A stretch of 64,000 bases of DNA from assembly GCF_003184185.1 (NCBI RefSeq), contig NZ_QHJG01000021.1, positions 164,531 through 228,530 of the forward strand, in the 5' to 3' direction. Origin of the DNA: Legionella qingyii. GTDB lineage: Bacteria; Pseudomonadota; Gammaproteobacteria; Legionellales; Legionellaceae. Position 1 is the stretch's first letter. Each line of letters starts with the position of its first letter. The notes under the pieces are model-generated. The model was not told where the DNA came from, did no database searches, and was given only the letters and a program-made list of their open reading frames with translations. Positions 28,016-37,998 of this stretch are shown in pieces. The translations under genes were made by a program, and so were the position numbers.

Positions 28016-28903
28016 AGATAATTCCAAGAAGATATAAGCTTATTTAAAATGCTCCACGGCGTTTGTACCAACTCACACGGTTGTTCTTTTTCAATCGCAC
28101 GTTTAAAAATATGAAGCTTTTCTATAAATAAATTGATTTTTTCACGTTCCAATACGATAGTTTCTGACTCAATAACACAAACTATTAAATGCAATTGATT
28201 AATAAGTAAATTAATTTTCCAGATGGAGCGAAGAGGAAACGTTTTAGGTAGCATCGCGGCATAACGTACTAAATGGGTTGTGTGGCCTCTAACTGGATTA
28301 AAAATGATATTCTTACGTACAACCATTAAGGATAAATGCTCAATAATCTGGGAAATCAGTAATATCAAAGCCCTTAACCATAAGCGATAATAATAACTCC
28401 TGGGAAAAAAAGCTAATGCAGCAAAAACGATTGCCATTGCTATAAAGGTATTCAAACAATTATTTAAAATTGCATAAAAACTGGTATTTATATCTTTATA
28501 CAGCAGAGAATAGGCTCCCAAACTTAAGGCAACCGGTGCAATTACAATCGTATGCAACCTGCTCTTAATAGCCACCATATACAAAAAGAAAGAATAGAAA
28601 AAAGCAAAAACAGGAAAAAAAGGTGTAATTGACAAAATATCAAAAAGAAAAGCGCTAATAACAGCCCACCAAATACAATAAAAAAGCAGCAAATTTTTTC
28701 TCTTTATCGTATCACCTACTACCTTCAGCAGCCATAGCTGTAATCGGAATGTAAAAATAATAAAAATAGGGATTAGGAATGGAAAAAATAAAATTAACTG
28801 CAAAAAGAATAAGCAAAACATAAGTAACTTTCACTCCATTAACGCGATGATTTCCATAGGGATCGTAGTCTTCAATGATGCGAATTAGTTTCGATATAAA
28901 CAT
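28000..28903 (-). pseudogene. Second FUSC/DUF2955-like inner-membrane gene, frameshifted
   Basis: A frame starting at ATG 28903 encodes MFISKLIRIIEDYDPYGNHRV, a helix and ITAMAAE, then stops at 28712. Dropping one G near 28727 continues it as VVGDTIKRKNLLLFYCIWW and about 235 further residues to the stop at 28000, with several helices and a cytoplasmic helical tail. The joined product of about 300 residues has the layout of DUF2955/FUSC pump subunits. Gene overlaps on both sides are retained, so the operon structure is intact. A base-call error is a real alternative. Confidence 0.75.
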
Positions 28904-29883
28904 AAGCACTCGCACCAGGATGTAATGGATATTTAGGATCTGGATCAATAATCTCTATTTGAATTGGAAAGCGTTGTGGCTCCAATAACCATTGATTGTT
29001 GCTGCTAACCATTTGCTGTTGTGTTCGTGGATCCGTGATTTGTCGGTCTGCTGCCCATATCGTGTTGACTACCCTGCCATGGAAAATTTTATTGAAATAA
29101 TACATCCGAAGCATGATATAAACTTTATCCCCAGGTCTTACTTTACGCAGATCAGTTTCATATAAATTGGCTTGTATCCACCATTTTGATGGTATCGATA
29201 AAGGAAAATAATGGTTTGTGTATTTTTACAGGTGTCCCTGGCCCAATATAAAGATTATCGACTACTCCATCTGTAGGTGCTCTGACAATAGTCAAATCAA
29301 GATTTACTTTAGCATTGTGCTTTTCTGCTTTGAGGGCTTTAATTAATTTTCTTTGTTGGATTATTTGCTGATCTTCAATCGCAATTTGCTTTTTAAGTGA
29401 ATCCATTTTGTTTTGAATTGAATGTAAATCATAATCAAGCTTCCGTACTTCAAGTTTTGATAGAGCTTCGCGTACACTAGGTGCTTTTTTTAATTGATAT
29501 TCAAATCGAGATTTTTCATACTCAAATTTGGCTGCATCCAATAATGTTTCTGTTTTTTGTGTTTGCCGCTCAATTACTTTTATACGCTCTAGCGCTTCTT
29601 CATATCTTGCTTTCGCCGAATCATAAGCTAAAAGGTATGGTTTCCGATAGACTTCGAATAAGGGTTGATCTTTTTTTACAGCACTTCCATTTTGAACATA
29701 GATTTTTGTAATAAAACCGGAAACATCTGCAGCAATTGGCGTAACATTAGTAACTACAAAGGCATGACTTGTAAAAGGAATTAAATAGGAAAGGATATGG
29801 TAAATACCAATTAAGATGCTCAATACAATTACAATAACGGGTAAATTAATCTCCTTTTTTGAGACTTTAAATATCCTTTTCAT
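28872..29883 (-). pseudogene. HlyD-family periplasmic adaptor gene, frameshifted
   Basis: The N-terminal anchor helix (INLPVIVIVLSILIGIY), lipoyl half-domain (VTPIAADVSGFITKIYVQNG, VKKDQPLFEV), coiled-coil hairpin and second lipoyl half (IVRAPTDGVVDNLYIGPGT) lie in one frame that stops at 29158. Removing one A from the AAAA run at about 29185 continues the frame as WWIQANLYETDLRKVRPGDKV and the adaptor's beta-barrel to the stop at 28872. The joined protein of about 336 residues is a complete membrane fusion protein. It is first in the pump operon, so its loss would disable the pump unless the shift is an artefact. Confidence 0.85.
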
Positions 29884-30132
29884 GAGTTCCTTTATTCATC
29901 GATTAATTTTGTTTTACTGAATATTTTATTATGACTAACCTACAATATATTGAATTTTTCTCAAAATTGTAAAAAATGAATCAGAGCTACAAGTGTAGCG
30001 AAATCTTTCTCCATCTTTCAACAGATTTAGTTGAGTTTAAGGATACTAAAGGGGCGTGTGGGATATTAATATTTCCTACAATACCATATGATAATAAGAT
30101 TCAACTTGAGAAGTTGTCATGGAGAATCAAGA

Positions 30133-30456
30133 ATGAACGAGAAACTTGATATTGCAACGGTCGAAGTTACCGTGGTACGAATTTACACTTTGGAACGAGC
30201 TGATAATGTCCCTATCATTCTAAATTACTTACAAAATGAGGCTAAAATTCGGGGAATTAGTGTTTTTCGTGCTATAAGTGGTTTTAGTGGGGAAACAGGC
30301 ATCCATAACGATTCATTTTTGGATGTATCGTTCTCTCTACCGCTCATTATCGAGTTTTTTGATCATCCAGAAAAAATTACTGCGGCTTTAGAATTCTTAA
30401 TTACTATAATAAAAAAAGAACATTTGATTTTCTTCCCCGCCCGAGCAAATGCCTAA
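30133..30456 (+). CDS. DUF190 protein
   Basis: A 107-residue soluble protein with the DUF190 layout: a ferredoxin-like alpha/beta pattern with VVRIYTLERADN, GISVFRAISGFSGETGIH and a final IIKKEHLIFFPAR. ATG 30133 has GGAGA seven bases upstream; the longer frame to 30088 is not needed. The family resembles PII-like signalling proteins and often accompanies CrcB fluoride channels, but no crcB was seen here. The ligand is unknown. Confidence 0.85.
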   Translation: MNEKLDIATVEVTVVRIYTLERADNVPIILNYLQNEAKIRGISVFRAISGFSGETGIHNDSFLDVSFSLPLIIEFFDHPEKITAALEFLITIIKKEHLIFFPARANA

Positions 30457-30524
30457 TATCATGTTTCCTATGGAATATTATTTATCTTAGGTTATGGGGA
30501 TGAGCATCGATTATGTTTGGATAT

Positions 30525-32438
30525 CTACAACAAATCGTTACCTAAAACAGATATCTCGTGCCCATGTTCTTTTCTGTTCTTTGGCTCTCTAAGTGGTTGC
30601 TGTTTTGCAGCAAATAAATTCGATAATTCCTTCATTAATAAACGTACTTCACGCTTGTTCGGCTGTTTGTGATTTTGTTTTTCTTGGCTTATCTCATATT
30701 CTTCAGCCTTAAATTGATTTTTTATATGAATTTTAACACGTGTATCCAGAGAGGATATACGGTCAATTTGACCTATTCCCTGATTTACAAGCTCTCGATA
30801 CTCACCTACAAGTCCGTCGACTTTAATTTTCAAATTAGCAGCATCATCTATCATTTTTGCTGTCTCGGTTTTAAAACAAGTAAAGAACCGAGCTAGAAAA
30901 TTGCTAATTTTCACAAAATAACCGTTATGAATTCTAATAAATTCACTCAAGAATTGACTCTTTTGTTGAACTTCATGGAGGAACATTGAATTTTCTTTTA
31001 CTTTAGCAAGTAACTTATAACTGGCTTGTACCGCTTGCTTCATTTCATCATTTGCTTTTTGAAAAGCAGCGAGTAGTTCCAAATTTTCATTCGCGATGAA
31101 CGATTTTAATCCTTCATCTTGATTAAAAAAACGATTATTTATAATAGCAATTTGCTGTTCTTTTTTCTTTAATTTGCTTTCTAAATCCAACAAACATAAT
31201 TTTGTCATCTCTTTAAATTCTGTCTTGCACAAACTATCCAAGGTAGCGGGAAGAGAGGTTTCAATCATGTTTTGCAATTTTTGTGGGGTGGCTGTTCGAT
31301 AAACCAATTTTATTGGTGTAGCCGCCCAACTGACACCTTGCATCACTTCTGAAGACAGATCGGGAGATTCGTCCATATCTTTTAATTGTTTTATGTTTTC
31401 AATTAATTTTTGTTTTCGATGTTCCTCTGAGTTTTCTAAAAGTACGTTCAATGACTGTTCTTTTTTTTCAATAAACTCTAAAAAATATTGTCTTCCAGTG
31501 ATTTTCAGATCATTTTCTTCCGCAGCTACAAGAAGTGCCCTCACTACCTCTATTTTTTCTTCAAGTTCTGCTTTTTTACTTCTAAGTTCGATCAAGTTAA
31601 AAATACCTGCAGAAACTTTTTCCATATCTGCTTCAAGTGCAGAAAGACTCTCAAGAATGTTTCGTCCTGAAGTTTGTAATTTAGGGCTTGTTGGAGCAAA
31701 TCGCATAAAGTCATATGGGGCATTTTTTCTTTGCAGTTTTGCATTAATTACAGGGTTAACGCCGATAACCTTAAGATATCGTTTGGCAAAGAGCTCTTTC
31801 GCGGGTTTTAAAGGATCGGGAGCGATACTTTGAGCTGCATTTAATAATTGTTCTGGCTGTGTTAATTGCGCCATTCGCTCTTCTATTTTTAGCAAAAAAA
31901 GATCTATCTTGGGCTTGATTTTGTTAAGATCTATAACTACAAAAAGCACTTTCGCCGCCCAACTACTTTCTATTTCGGCAATTGCGAGTTTAATGATGTG
32001 GAATAACATACCTGCAGAAAGAAGAAACGTTTTATATTGATTCTTATCCGTAAAAGGAACACTGTTTAAAGCGAATAATTTTTCAATATTTCCAATTAAA
32101 GCGAAGATATTTTCCTTAGTATTCGTTTTCCAATTCTCATATAAGGTGGATATGATTTCACTGGACTGAGTCAGCAAAGCTTTTTCTTTTGCAGCTGTTT
32201 CTGGTAGTTGTGCAATTGCTTCATCGATAAATAGCTTGACAAAAACCGCGATTCCCCATGAGCGTTTACCATATTGATCAAATTCCTTATATTTTGTCTG
32301 CACACTTGCTTTGATGGCGTCAAGATTATCTACTGAGTTCACGTAATCAAATATAAGCAACGCTGATTCCAGGATATTCTGCTCAGCATCCGATTTGCTC
32401 CCACGCCATTCTTTAAAACGTTCAATTTTACTCAGCAT
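30525..32438 (-). CDS. Long coiled-coil protein, candidate Dot/Icm effector
   Basis: A 637-residue, almost entirely helical protein, not recognised. Coiled-coil-like heptads run through about residues 260-360 and 410-560 (LRSKKAELEEKIEVV, LDLESKLKKKEQQIAI). There is no signal peptide; a few short hydrophobic stretches (FVKLFIDEAIAQL, AAKVLFVVIDL) look like buried helices. The C-terminal 30 residues are polar and basic with an EHGHEIS segment. ATG 32438 is preferred over GTG 32444. Size, composition and isolation resemble Legionella effectors, but no E-block or known domain was identified. Confidence 0.7.
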   Translation of the reverse strand: MLSKIERFKEWRGSKSDAEQNILESALLIFDYVNSVDNLDAIKASVQTKYKEFDQYGKRSWGIAVFVKLFIDEAIAQLPETAAKEKALLTQSSEIISTLYENWKTNTKENIFALIGNIEKLFALNSVPFTDKNQYKTFLLSAGMLFHIIKLAIAEIESSWAAKVLFVVIDLNKIKPKIDLFLLKIEERMAQLTQPEQLLNAAQSIAPDPLKPAKELFAKRYLKVIGVNPVINAKLQRKNAPYDFMRFAPTSPKLQTSGRNILESLSALEADMEKVSAGIFNLIELRSKKAELEEKIEVVRALLVAAEENDLKITGRQYFLEFIEKKEQSLNVLLENSEEHRKQKLIENIKQLKDMDESPDLSSEVMQGVSWAATPIKLVYRTATPQKLQNMIETSLPATLDSLCKTEFKEMTKLCLLDLESKLKKKEQQIAIINNRFFNQDEGLKSFIANENLELLAAFQKANDEMKQAVQASYKLLAKVKENSMFLHEVQQKSQFLSEFIRIHNGYFVKISNFLARFFTCFKTETAKMIDDAANLKIKVDGLVGEYRELVNQGIGQIDRISSLDTRVKIHIKNQFKAEEYEISQEKQNHKQPNKREVRLLMKELSNLFAAKQQPLREPKNRKEHGHEISVLGNDLL

Positions 32439-32619
32439 AGTCACTCAATGAGTTAATTAATCAATTACTGAAAATTCATTCTACAAAAACACAGATCAAA
32501 ATAAAACCATGATATCTATCAATTATTCAAATAATAAATCTCCAAAATGAGTACAAAGAAAAAAATGCAAGTTTATTTAAAATCAGCTATCCTAAATTCA
32601 TATACTTATGGAGAAAAAA

Positions 32620-33735
32620 ATGCCATCAAAAAAAGGAATCTATCTCTTTGCCCTAATTGGCTTACTCCTTGGTTTTACTCTTGACGGATTAATCCGCAAT
32701 GAAATTACAAAAGTATTCAATTATGCCTTGATCGGCCTTTTTGCCCTTTTATATGCACTGGCATATAATGAAAAAAACTGCTTCCGTTTAATTACAAGTA
32801 GCTTCATTGTCGCTCTTTTTTTATCTTTACCCCTGCTCCCCTTGGAAGCGCACTTTACATCGATACATCTTGAACACTGGTTTACATTTCTTTGCGCCTT
32901 CCCACTCTTTGCCTATGTGGGGCATTCGTTCCACTATGCGTACCATCATGATAATACATGGCGTATCAGTTATAACAGTTTATTTGCTGCTGTATGGAAT
33001 ACCATTCCCCTGCTTTTTGTGGCTTCTTTGTTTTCAGCTTTAGCCAATCTGCTGATTCTATTAGGCGCCTTTATTTTCTACACGGTAGGTAATGATTTCT
33101 TATGGAATTTATATTCTGAAAATTTACATTTTCAATTGATTTCCCACACCACTTTGTTTTTTATAGGATTAGGAGTTGGCCAGCAAAATATCAAAATTAT
33201 CTATAACTTACGCTTTTTACTGTTAAGAATGATGTACTACCTACTCCCTTTCTTAGCATTGATTAGTACTGTGTATTTTATTCTTTATTTGAGCCACTCC
33301 ATAGGTGGTGGTGAAGAATACATCAATCCATTATTTATTTTAATACCACTCACTGCTTTGGGAATTATATTTTTTAATGCCTACTTCCAAGATGGGAGTA
33401 TAGAGTCAGGGGCTCCATCCTGGCTTAAATTGTTATTACGTATTTATCGTGTGATTTTGTTCCTTTTAGTTTTAATGATGACTTATAAAGTTTTCCAATC
33501 TTATTCGGTGGACGTTAATGTGGTCATTTGCATCATCACTGGAATCTTATTCAGCTTAACTTATGCGATTACAGCCTGGTTTCCTGAAACTATGGAACAA
33601 AAATGGGTACGGATAGGCAACATTAGTTCTGCATTGTACTTCATAATTATTCTCTTTTTGCTCAACATTCCATATATGCCTATAGTCTTTCAGGTAGGTG
33701 CTCAACCCAGTCTAATAACAATAATCGCTCCGTAG
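32620..33735 (+). CDS. DUF4153-like polytopic membrane protein
   Basis: A 371-residue protein with about ten helices and short loops; TSIHLEHWFTFLCAFPLF and LISTVYFILYLS are in the region resembling DUF4153. ATG 32620 has GGAGA five bases upstream and begins MPSKKGIYLF. Typical DUF4153 proteins that I know are longer (about 550 residues) with a soluble C-terminal part, so this one may be a short form or truncated. No neighbouring gene suggests a role. Confidence 0.7.
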   Translation: MPSKKGIYLFALIGLLLGFTLDGLIRNEITKVFNYALIGLFALLYALAYNEKNCFRLITSSFIVALFLSLPLLPLEAHFTSIHLEHWFTFLCAFPLFAYVGHSFHYAYHHDNTWRISYNSLFAAVWNTIPLLFVASLFSALANLLILLGAFIFYTVGNDFLWNLYSENLHFQLISHTTLFFIGLGVGQQNIKIIYNLRFLLLRMMYYLLPFLALISTVYFILYLSHSIGGGEEYINPLFILIPLTALGIIFFNAYFQDGSIESGAPSWLKLLLRIYRVILFLLVLMMTYKVFQSYSVDVNVVICIITGILFSLTYAITAWFPETMEQKWVRIGNISSALYFIIILFLLNIPYMPIVFQVGAQPSLITIIAP

Positions 33736-33781
33736 AAAAAGAACCTCGCATGGATGAAACCTTATTCGCTTATCTGCCATT

Positions 33782-34498
33782 TTATTGCACATCAGGAATG
33801 GGCCTGATATTTCCAAATCGAGAATTTTCCTCAACCATCTGATTGACAAAGGTATTCCCATAACCAATCCAACACCCTTTTTTAATTGTCGTTCCTGGAC
33901 CAATAGTTGTAGCCATGCCTATAAAGACATTATCTTCAATGATTACAGGAGCTAGAAAAAGTAAGTTACCTACGTCGGAGTGACAGCTAATTGAAACCTG
34001 GCTCCCAAGAGTGACATTTTTTCCTATGGTAATTAATGGACAATCAACAAAATCTATATCAAAAGAATTTACAATTTGAAAGGAAACTTTGGCTCCCAGC
34101 GCACGCCAATAAAAAAACTTGGTAATGTTAAATGTTTGCAATAAAGGGGTCAAACCAACCACTTTAGCAGAACGAGCCAAAGCAAAATGACAAAACCAAG
34201 CAACAGTCATTCGATTCATTTCTCGTTTATAACGGCCGGGCTTTAAACGAGGTAAACACAATCTAATTGCTGCAATAATAGCGATAAAAGAAGCAAATAA
34301 TATAAAGGGGGCTAAAGGAAGAACCAACCAGGTGTATTCATAACCATGATAAATAAATAAGCCCGTTAAACTAAAAGCGGCAACAGCGGGCATCAAACTA
34401 AATAAGAGTGATACTATATCAATAATGATGAGCATCGATGATGTCAATTCAGTCTTTACTGGGGTCTTTTTTGACTTGGTTTTATTCTTCTCAGTCAT
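33782..34498 (-). CDS. Membrane-anchored hexapeptide-repeat acyltransferase
   Basis: A 238-residue protein. After a lysine-rich N-terminus come two helices (SMLIIIDIVSLLFSLMPAV, WLVLPLAPFILFASFIAI), then a left-handed beta-helix of hexapeptide repeats (LITIGKNVTLGSQVSI, VIIEDNVFIGMATTIGPG, KKGCWIGYG). This resembles the C-terminal part of the large NRPS/acyltransferase proteins of the Pls type. It is the last gene of the minus-strand arm of the acyl cluster, so it may transfer an acyl or acetyl group to or from the pathway product. The substrate is unknown. Confidence 0.75.
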   Translation of the reverse strand: MTEKNKTKSKKTPVKTELTSSMLIIIDIVSLLFSLMPAVAAFSLTGLFIYHGYEYTWLVLPLAPFILFASFIAIIAAIRLCLPRLKPGRYKREMNRMTVAWFCHFALARSAKVVGLTPLLQTFNITKFFYWRALGAKVSFQIVNSFDIDFVDCPLITIGKNVTLGSQVSISCHSDVGNLLFLAPVIIEDNVFIGMATTIGPGTTIKKGCWIGYGNTFVNQMVEENSRFGNIRPIPDVQ

Positions 34499-34582
34499 AA
34501 TATGATGTTCCTCTTTGATAACAGCCTGGTCGAAGGCGAAACGATAACAAAACTATTGAGCGCTATGCGGAACCAATGTAAT

Positions 34583-36109
34583 TCATTTTTCAGTAATTAC
34601 TTGCTGAGAAATGAGCTTTGGTTTGGTCTGAGCATGACTATCTTCTAATAATTCATCTTTTGGCAGTTGGAATAAAACCATAGGCAGCACCTCTTTAGTA
34701 ATCACACCATGAGCATACGGTTCATTAATTTGCATTAAACGTTCATGCATTTTTGTTACTATGGGATCCCCTATTTGAGTTGCATCATCAGTAACTAAAA
34801 CAATTCTATTCCCTAAGCTATTACGGGCAAAATACCAGTGAGATTCCATTTCAAATGAAATATCGTGCAACATTTCCTGCAATTCTTGACTCGTAATAGA
34901 ACAGCTTTCTAATTTCAGCATTTGTGTTTTATAACAAAATTCAAGTCTTGGTGCTTTATTTAAAAAGCCGGTACATTTGACTACATCCTTTAACCGATAG
35001 CGAACAAAGCCCATCGCTGTTGTTAAAAATACCTCATAATTTTTGCCCTGTTCTAATTCCCAGGATTGCAAAAGATTTTCCTTTTCAATACTTTTACCCT
35101 CCTCAATAAACTCGGTAATATGGGCGCCAGGATGCAAAAATCCACCGGGCTGATTGTCTATCGGAACAGTAAGCCATCCCTCCGTAGCTGAAAAAGTGCC
35201 ATCAACAATATCAACTCCTGATCCTAATAATTTTTTCAATTGTTGTGCAGGATATTCACAAAGAGCAGAAATCCAGCAGCCAACTACACTCAATGACGGC
35301 CAAAACTCCTTGAATGATCTTGGCTCTTGCTGTGCTAATTGACGCAAATACTCCCGTCGTTTCCTCGTAATTTGAATCGGTGGCAAAAATTCCGGAACTG
35401 CTTTATCACCTAATAAATAGGGTAAAAAGTGCCTAAAATTTTTAAGACAACGCTCAAAAAGAGCATCAATCACCATGGGAGTTACCGCAAATATTGCGCT
35501 AAGATCGGAGGCTAAAGCATACAAAGCAGACCATTGTATATAGACTTCTGTATTATCAAATAATTCATCAGGCAGAGCATAAAAACGCTTAATAAAAGAA
35601 GGTAAATTACGATAATTAAAATTGCTAATCCAACCCGAAGGAACGCCAGCTGGAGATGTTCGATGAGCATCTACTGCCGCCAGATAAAGTATTTTTTCTT
35701 GAAATAACCCAGGAAAATGCTGAGTCAGAGTATAAATATATGGCGGCATCGTACGTTGAAACTGGGTTTGGAACGAAGTAGTAATTGGGAAAAATTTTCG
35801 AACACCTGCTGTTCCTGATGTCTCTGACCAAAAAATCAATTTCTCCCCATTAAAGGGCTGAATAAGACTATATTGTGCAGCCAAGAGGTCTTCTTCATAA
35901 TCTTCATACGTTGTGATTGGAAAATCACTCAGGTTTAAAGTATGGATACTTTTTAATGCAGCACTCCAATAAGAAGACCTTTTTAATAAAGGTATAATCT
36001 CTTGATTCCACAACTTTTCACGTGAACGCTGAGGATATTTCGTATCCTCAATAAAAGCCTGATATTTTTTTCGAGTAATTGCTGCGATTAATAATCTTTT
36101 CCAATTCAT
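34583..36109 (-). CDS. GH3-family acyl-adenylating ligase
   Basis: A 508-residue member of the GH3 family, which in plants joins jasmonate or auxin to amino acids through an acyl-adenylate. Visible are the N-terminal YPQRSREKLWNQEI region, the P-loop-like FWSETSGTAGVRKFFP (about 95-115), the VDGTFSATEGW motif that binds adenylate, and GFVRYRLKDVVKCTGF. The start is taken as ATG 36109; a TTG at 36136 would add nine residues. Bacterial GH3 proteins are little studied. In this operon it plausibly conjugates an acyl chain to an amine or amino acid, which is inference. Confidence 0.85.
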   Translation of the reverse strand: MNWKRLLIAAITRKKYQAFIEDTKYPQRSREKLWNQEIIPLLKRSSYWSAALKSIHTLNLSDFPITTYEDYEEDLLAAQYSLIQPFNGEKLIFWSETSGTAGVRKFFPITTSFQTQFQRTMPPYIYTLTQHFPGLFQEKILYLAAVDAHRTSPAGVPSGWISNFNYRNLPSFIKRFYALPDELFDNTEVYIQWSALYALASDLSAIFAVTPMVIDALFERCLKNFRHFLPYLLGDKAVPEFLPPIQITRKRREYLRQLAQQEPRSFKEFWPSLSVVGCWISALCEYPAQQLKKLLGSGVDIVDGTFSATEGWLTVPIDNQPGGFLHPGAHITEFIEEGKSIEKENLLQSWELEQGKNYEVFLTTAMGFVRYRLKDVVKCTGFLNKAPRLEFCYKTQMLKLESCSITSQELQEMLHDISFEMESHWYFARNSLGNRIVLVTDDATQIGDPIVTKMHERLMQINEPYAHGVITKEVLPMVLFQLPKDELLEDSHAQTKPKLISQQVITEK

Positions 36110-36177
36110 TCTTATTGCTGACCTAAATGAATACAATACACAATAATAACTGCAAAAGCTAAAGTTAGCGAGGCACT

Positions 36178-37863
36178 TTAATCCGGTATTTTTATTGGGA
36201 CCACAGAGAACATTTTATTTTGTTCATCAAACAAGGCTAAATGCTCCGCCATAGACTCTTGCAATCTATTATCAACATTTGAGTGCGTATTTAATCTATT
36301 AAGAATGAGTTGAATTGCCAAATTGATCCACTCAACTCCTCCTAGTTCCTGAGCCATTAATTTCTGATTGTAATGCCAAAAATGAATACAAGAACTTGCT
36401 GCAAAAATCCAACAATACTGCTCTGCCAGACGAAAAGCAGTCAAACTGCGCGGATCAAATTGTTTTTGCTCTTGCAAGTCAATTACATTCTGATCCAATC
36501 GTTTGAGTTCAATACGAACCGCATTAATTAATGAGCTGATTTGCGGTGATTCTAATGTGGATAAACCAGCCAAAATATCGTCTTCAGTATGGGTAAAAAG
36601 ACCTAAACGATCCATAGACAATTTTGGACAAATGCAGTTGAGATTGAAAATATCCTCCAAGTGTTGTGACTGATTTGGAGAACTTCCCCTCATTCCTGCT
36701 TGTGGCAATAAACTACCAGCAATCACGGATAAATTAACTTGACTACTCCCATCAAATAAACCGACTACCGGGATATCACGTCTGATTTTTTGAAACATAG
36801 CCCACTCTGTTGTGCGTAAATAAGCGCGAGCTCCCATCACTATACTACACTGTTCGACAATTTCTTCGGTTATTTTGGGAATAAGGAATTTAATGATGGC
36901 AGACCAAAATGATAATTTCTCAGGCATCACAGAGCAAGCCCGGGCTACTGCTAATGCCGTACAATCGGCAATAAGTAACTGCGTAAAAAGCTCACCAAGG
37001 CGTTGTTTTACTACAGGAATTTGATATGCGGTTTTGCCATATAATTGCCTTTGCTGACTAAAAGAAAGTGCTAATCGCAAAGCAGTATCTGCTGCACCCA
37101 CAGAAAAAGAAGCACATAAAGTTCGGGAAACCTGTAAGGTTTTATAGATGATTTCCAATCCGCGTTTTTCATCCCCAACCAATGCATCTTGCGGCAAAAA
37201 AACGTTCTCCAAAGAAAACCCACTGATGTCTAATCCTCTAACTCCAAGTGTAGGAAGTTTGGGCGTTGGCATAAATCCAGATTGAATTATCGATTTATCC
37301 AGGAAAAAAACCGAGAAGCCTAATGGCCCTCCTTGAGAATGAGTACGAGAAAGAAGCGTCACACTGTGTCCTAAGGTAGCAAAATTAATACACCACTTTC
37401 TACCGGATAATTCCCATCCATTCTTACAAGGATGAGCAAATACTTCATTTGCCATAATATCAGAACCATGCGCCTCCTCAGTCAAGGCACAGGCAGTGAT
37501 TTCCCCTCGCCGAAGAGATGCGGCCAAATTTTTTTTCTGATTTTCGCTTCCTGCGATCCACAGAGGTAATGCACCCAAAAATGGAAGACCCAAAGCGATG
37601 CCAATAGTTACATCTCGTCTGCATATTGATTTCGCTAGAAAATATCCGACGTCGAGTGAAACAAATTTCCCTCCAAGGCTTTGAGGGATTAGATATTCCA
37701 TATATCCCCACTGCTGGATCAATCTAATTTGTGACCAGGCAAGTTCTTCTTGCTCATCATATTGCAAGCTGTCTTGAAAATTGAGAGGCGTCTCCTGCTT
37801 TGCAGGATTTCCCAAGTAGGCTTCAAATGAATTTATTAATTGCTGTAAATCAAGGCAAGTCAT
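36178..37863 (-). CDS. Acyl-CoA dehydrogenase-family flavoprotein
   Basis: A 561-residue FAD enzyme that introduces a double bond next to an acyl thioester. The central part shows the family pattern: ACALTEEAHGSDI, WCINFATLGHSVTLLSRTH, LGVRGLDISGF and RQLYGKTAYQIPVVKQRLGELF, then GARAYLRTTEWAMFQKIRRD. A C-terminal extension of about 170 helical residues goes beyond the usual 380-400. ATG 37863 follows AAGGA. It is 68 bp upstream of the GH3 gene and lies in the same transcript direction as the carboxyltransferase, so it probably acts on a CoA- or ACP-bound pathway intermediate. Confidence 0.88.
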   Translation of the reverse strand: MTCLDLQQLINSFEAYLGNPAKQETPLNFQDSLQYDEQEELAWSQIRLIQQWGYMEYLIPQSLGGKFVSLDVGYFLAKSICRRDVTIGIALGLPFLGALPLWIAGSENQKKNLAASLRRGEITACALTEEAHGSDIMANEVFAHPCKNGWELSGRKWCINFATLGHSVTLLSRTHSQGGPLGFSVFFLDKSIIQSGFMPTPKLPTLGVRGLDISGFSLENVFLPQDALVGDEKRGLEIIYKTLQVSRTLCASFSVGAADTALRLALSFSQQRQLYGKTAYQIPVVKQRLGELFTQLLIADCTALAVARACSVMPEKLSFWSAIIKFLIPKITEEIVEQCSIVMGARAYLRTTEWAMFQKIRRDIPVVGLFDGSSQVNLSVIAGSLLPQAGMRGSSPNQSQHLEDIFNLNCICPKLSMDRLGLFTHTEDDILAGLSTLESPQISSLINAVRIELKRLDQNVIDLQEQKQFDPRSLTAFRLAEQYCWIFAASSCIHFWHYNQKLMAQELGGVEWINLAIQLILNRLNTHSNVDNRLQESMAEHLALFDEQNKMFSVVPIKIPD

Positions 37864-37899
37864 AATGATCCTTACTTAATTGCAATGGTGCTTCTCTAA

Positions 37900-37968
37900 G
37901 AAAACCTCCCTCACCCCTACCCCCCATTGGGGAGAAGGGGCCGCAGGATGGATGAGGGGTAAGTTTTC
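37900..37968. repeat. Palindromic intergenic element between the carboxyltransferase and dehydrogenase genes
   Basis: GAAAAC plus CTCACCCCT on the left mirrors TGAGGGGTAA plus GTTTTC on the right, with an inner CCCCATTGGGG hairpin. It resembles mobile palindromic elements with a CCCTCACCCC end known in many gammaproteobacteria. It sits within the 135-bp gap inside the minus-strand operon, so a transcript would carry a strong fold here. Confidence 0.5.
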
Positions 37969-37998
37969 TTCCACCTCGAACACTCATTAAGAAAACGT

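Noticed and set aside
31393..31833. 146-residue plus-strand frame within the coiled-coil gene
   Set aside because: It is antisense to a long coding frame and has the low-complexity Ser/Phe composition expected from reverse-read Lys/Glu codons.
33712..33781. Possible extension of the DUF4153-like gene by a frameshift
   Set aside because: The neighbouring frame carries stop codons just upstream of the join, so a simple one-base correction does not give a longer protein.
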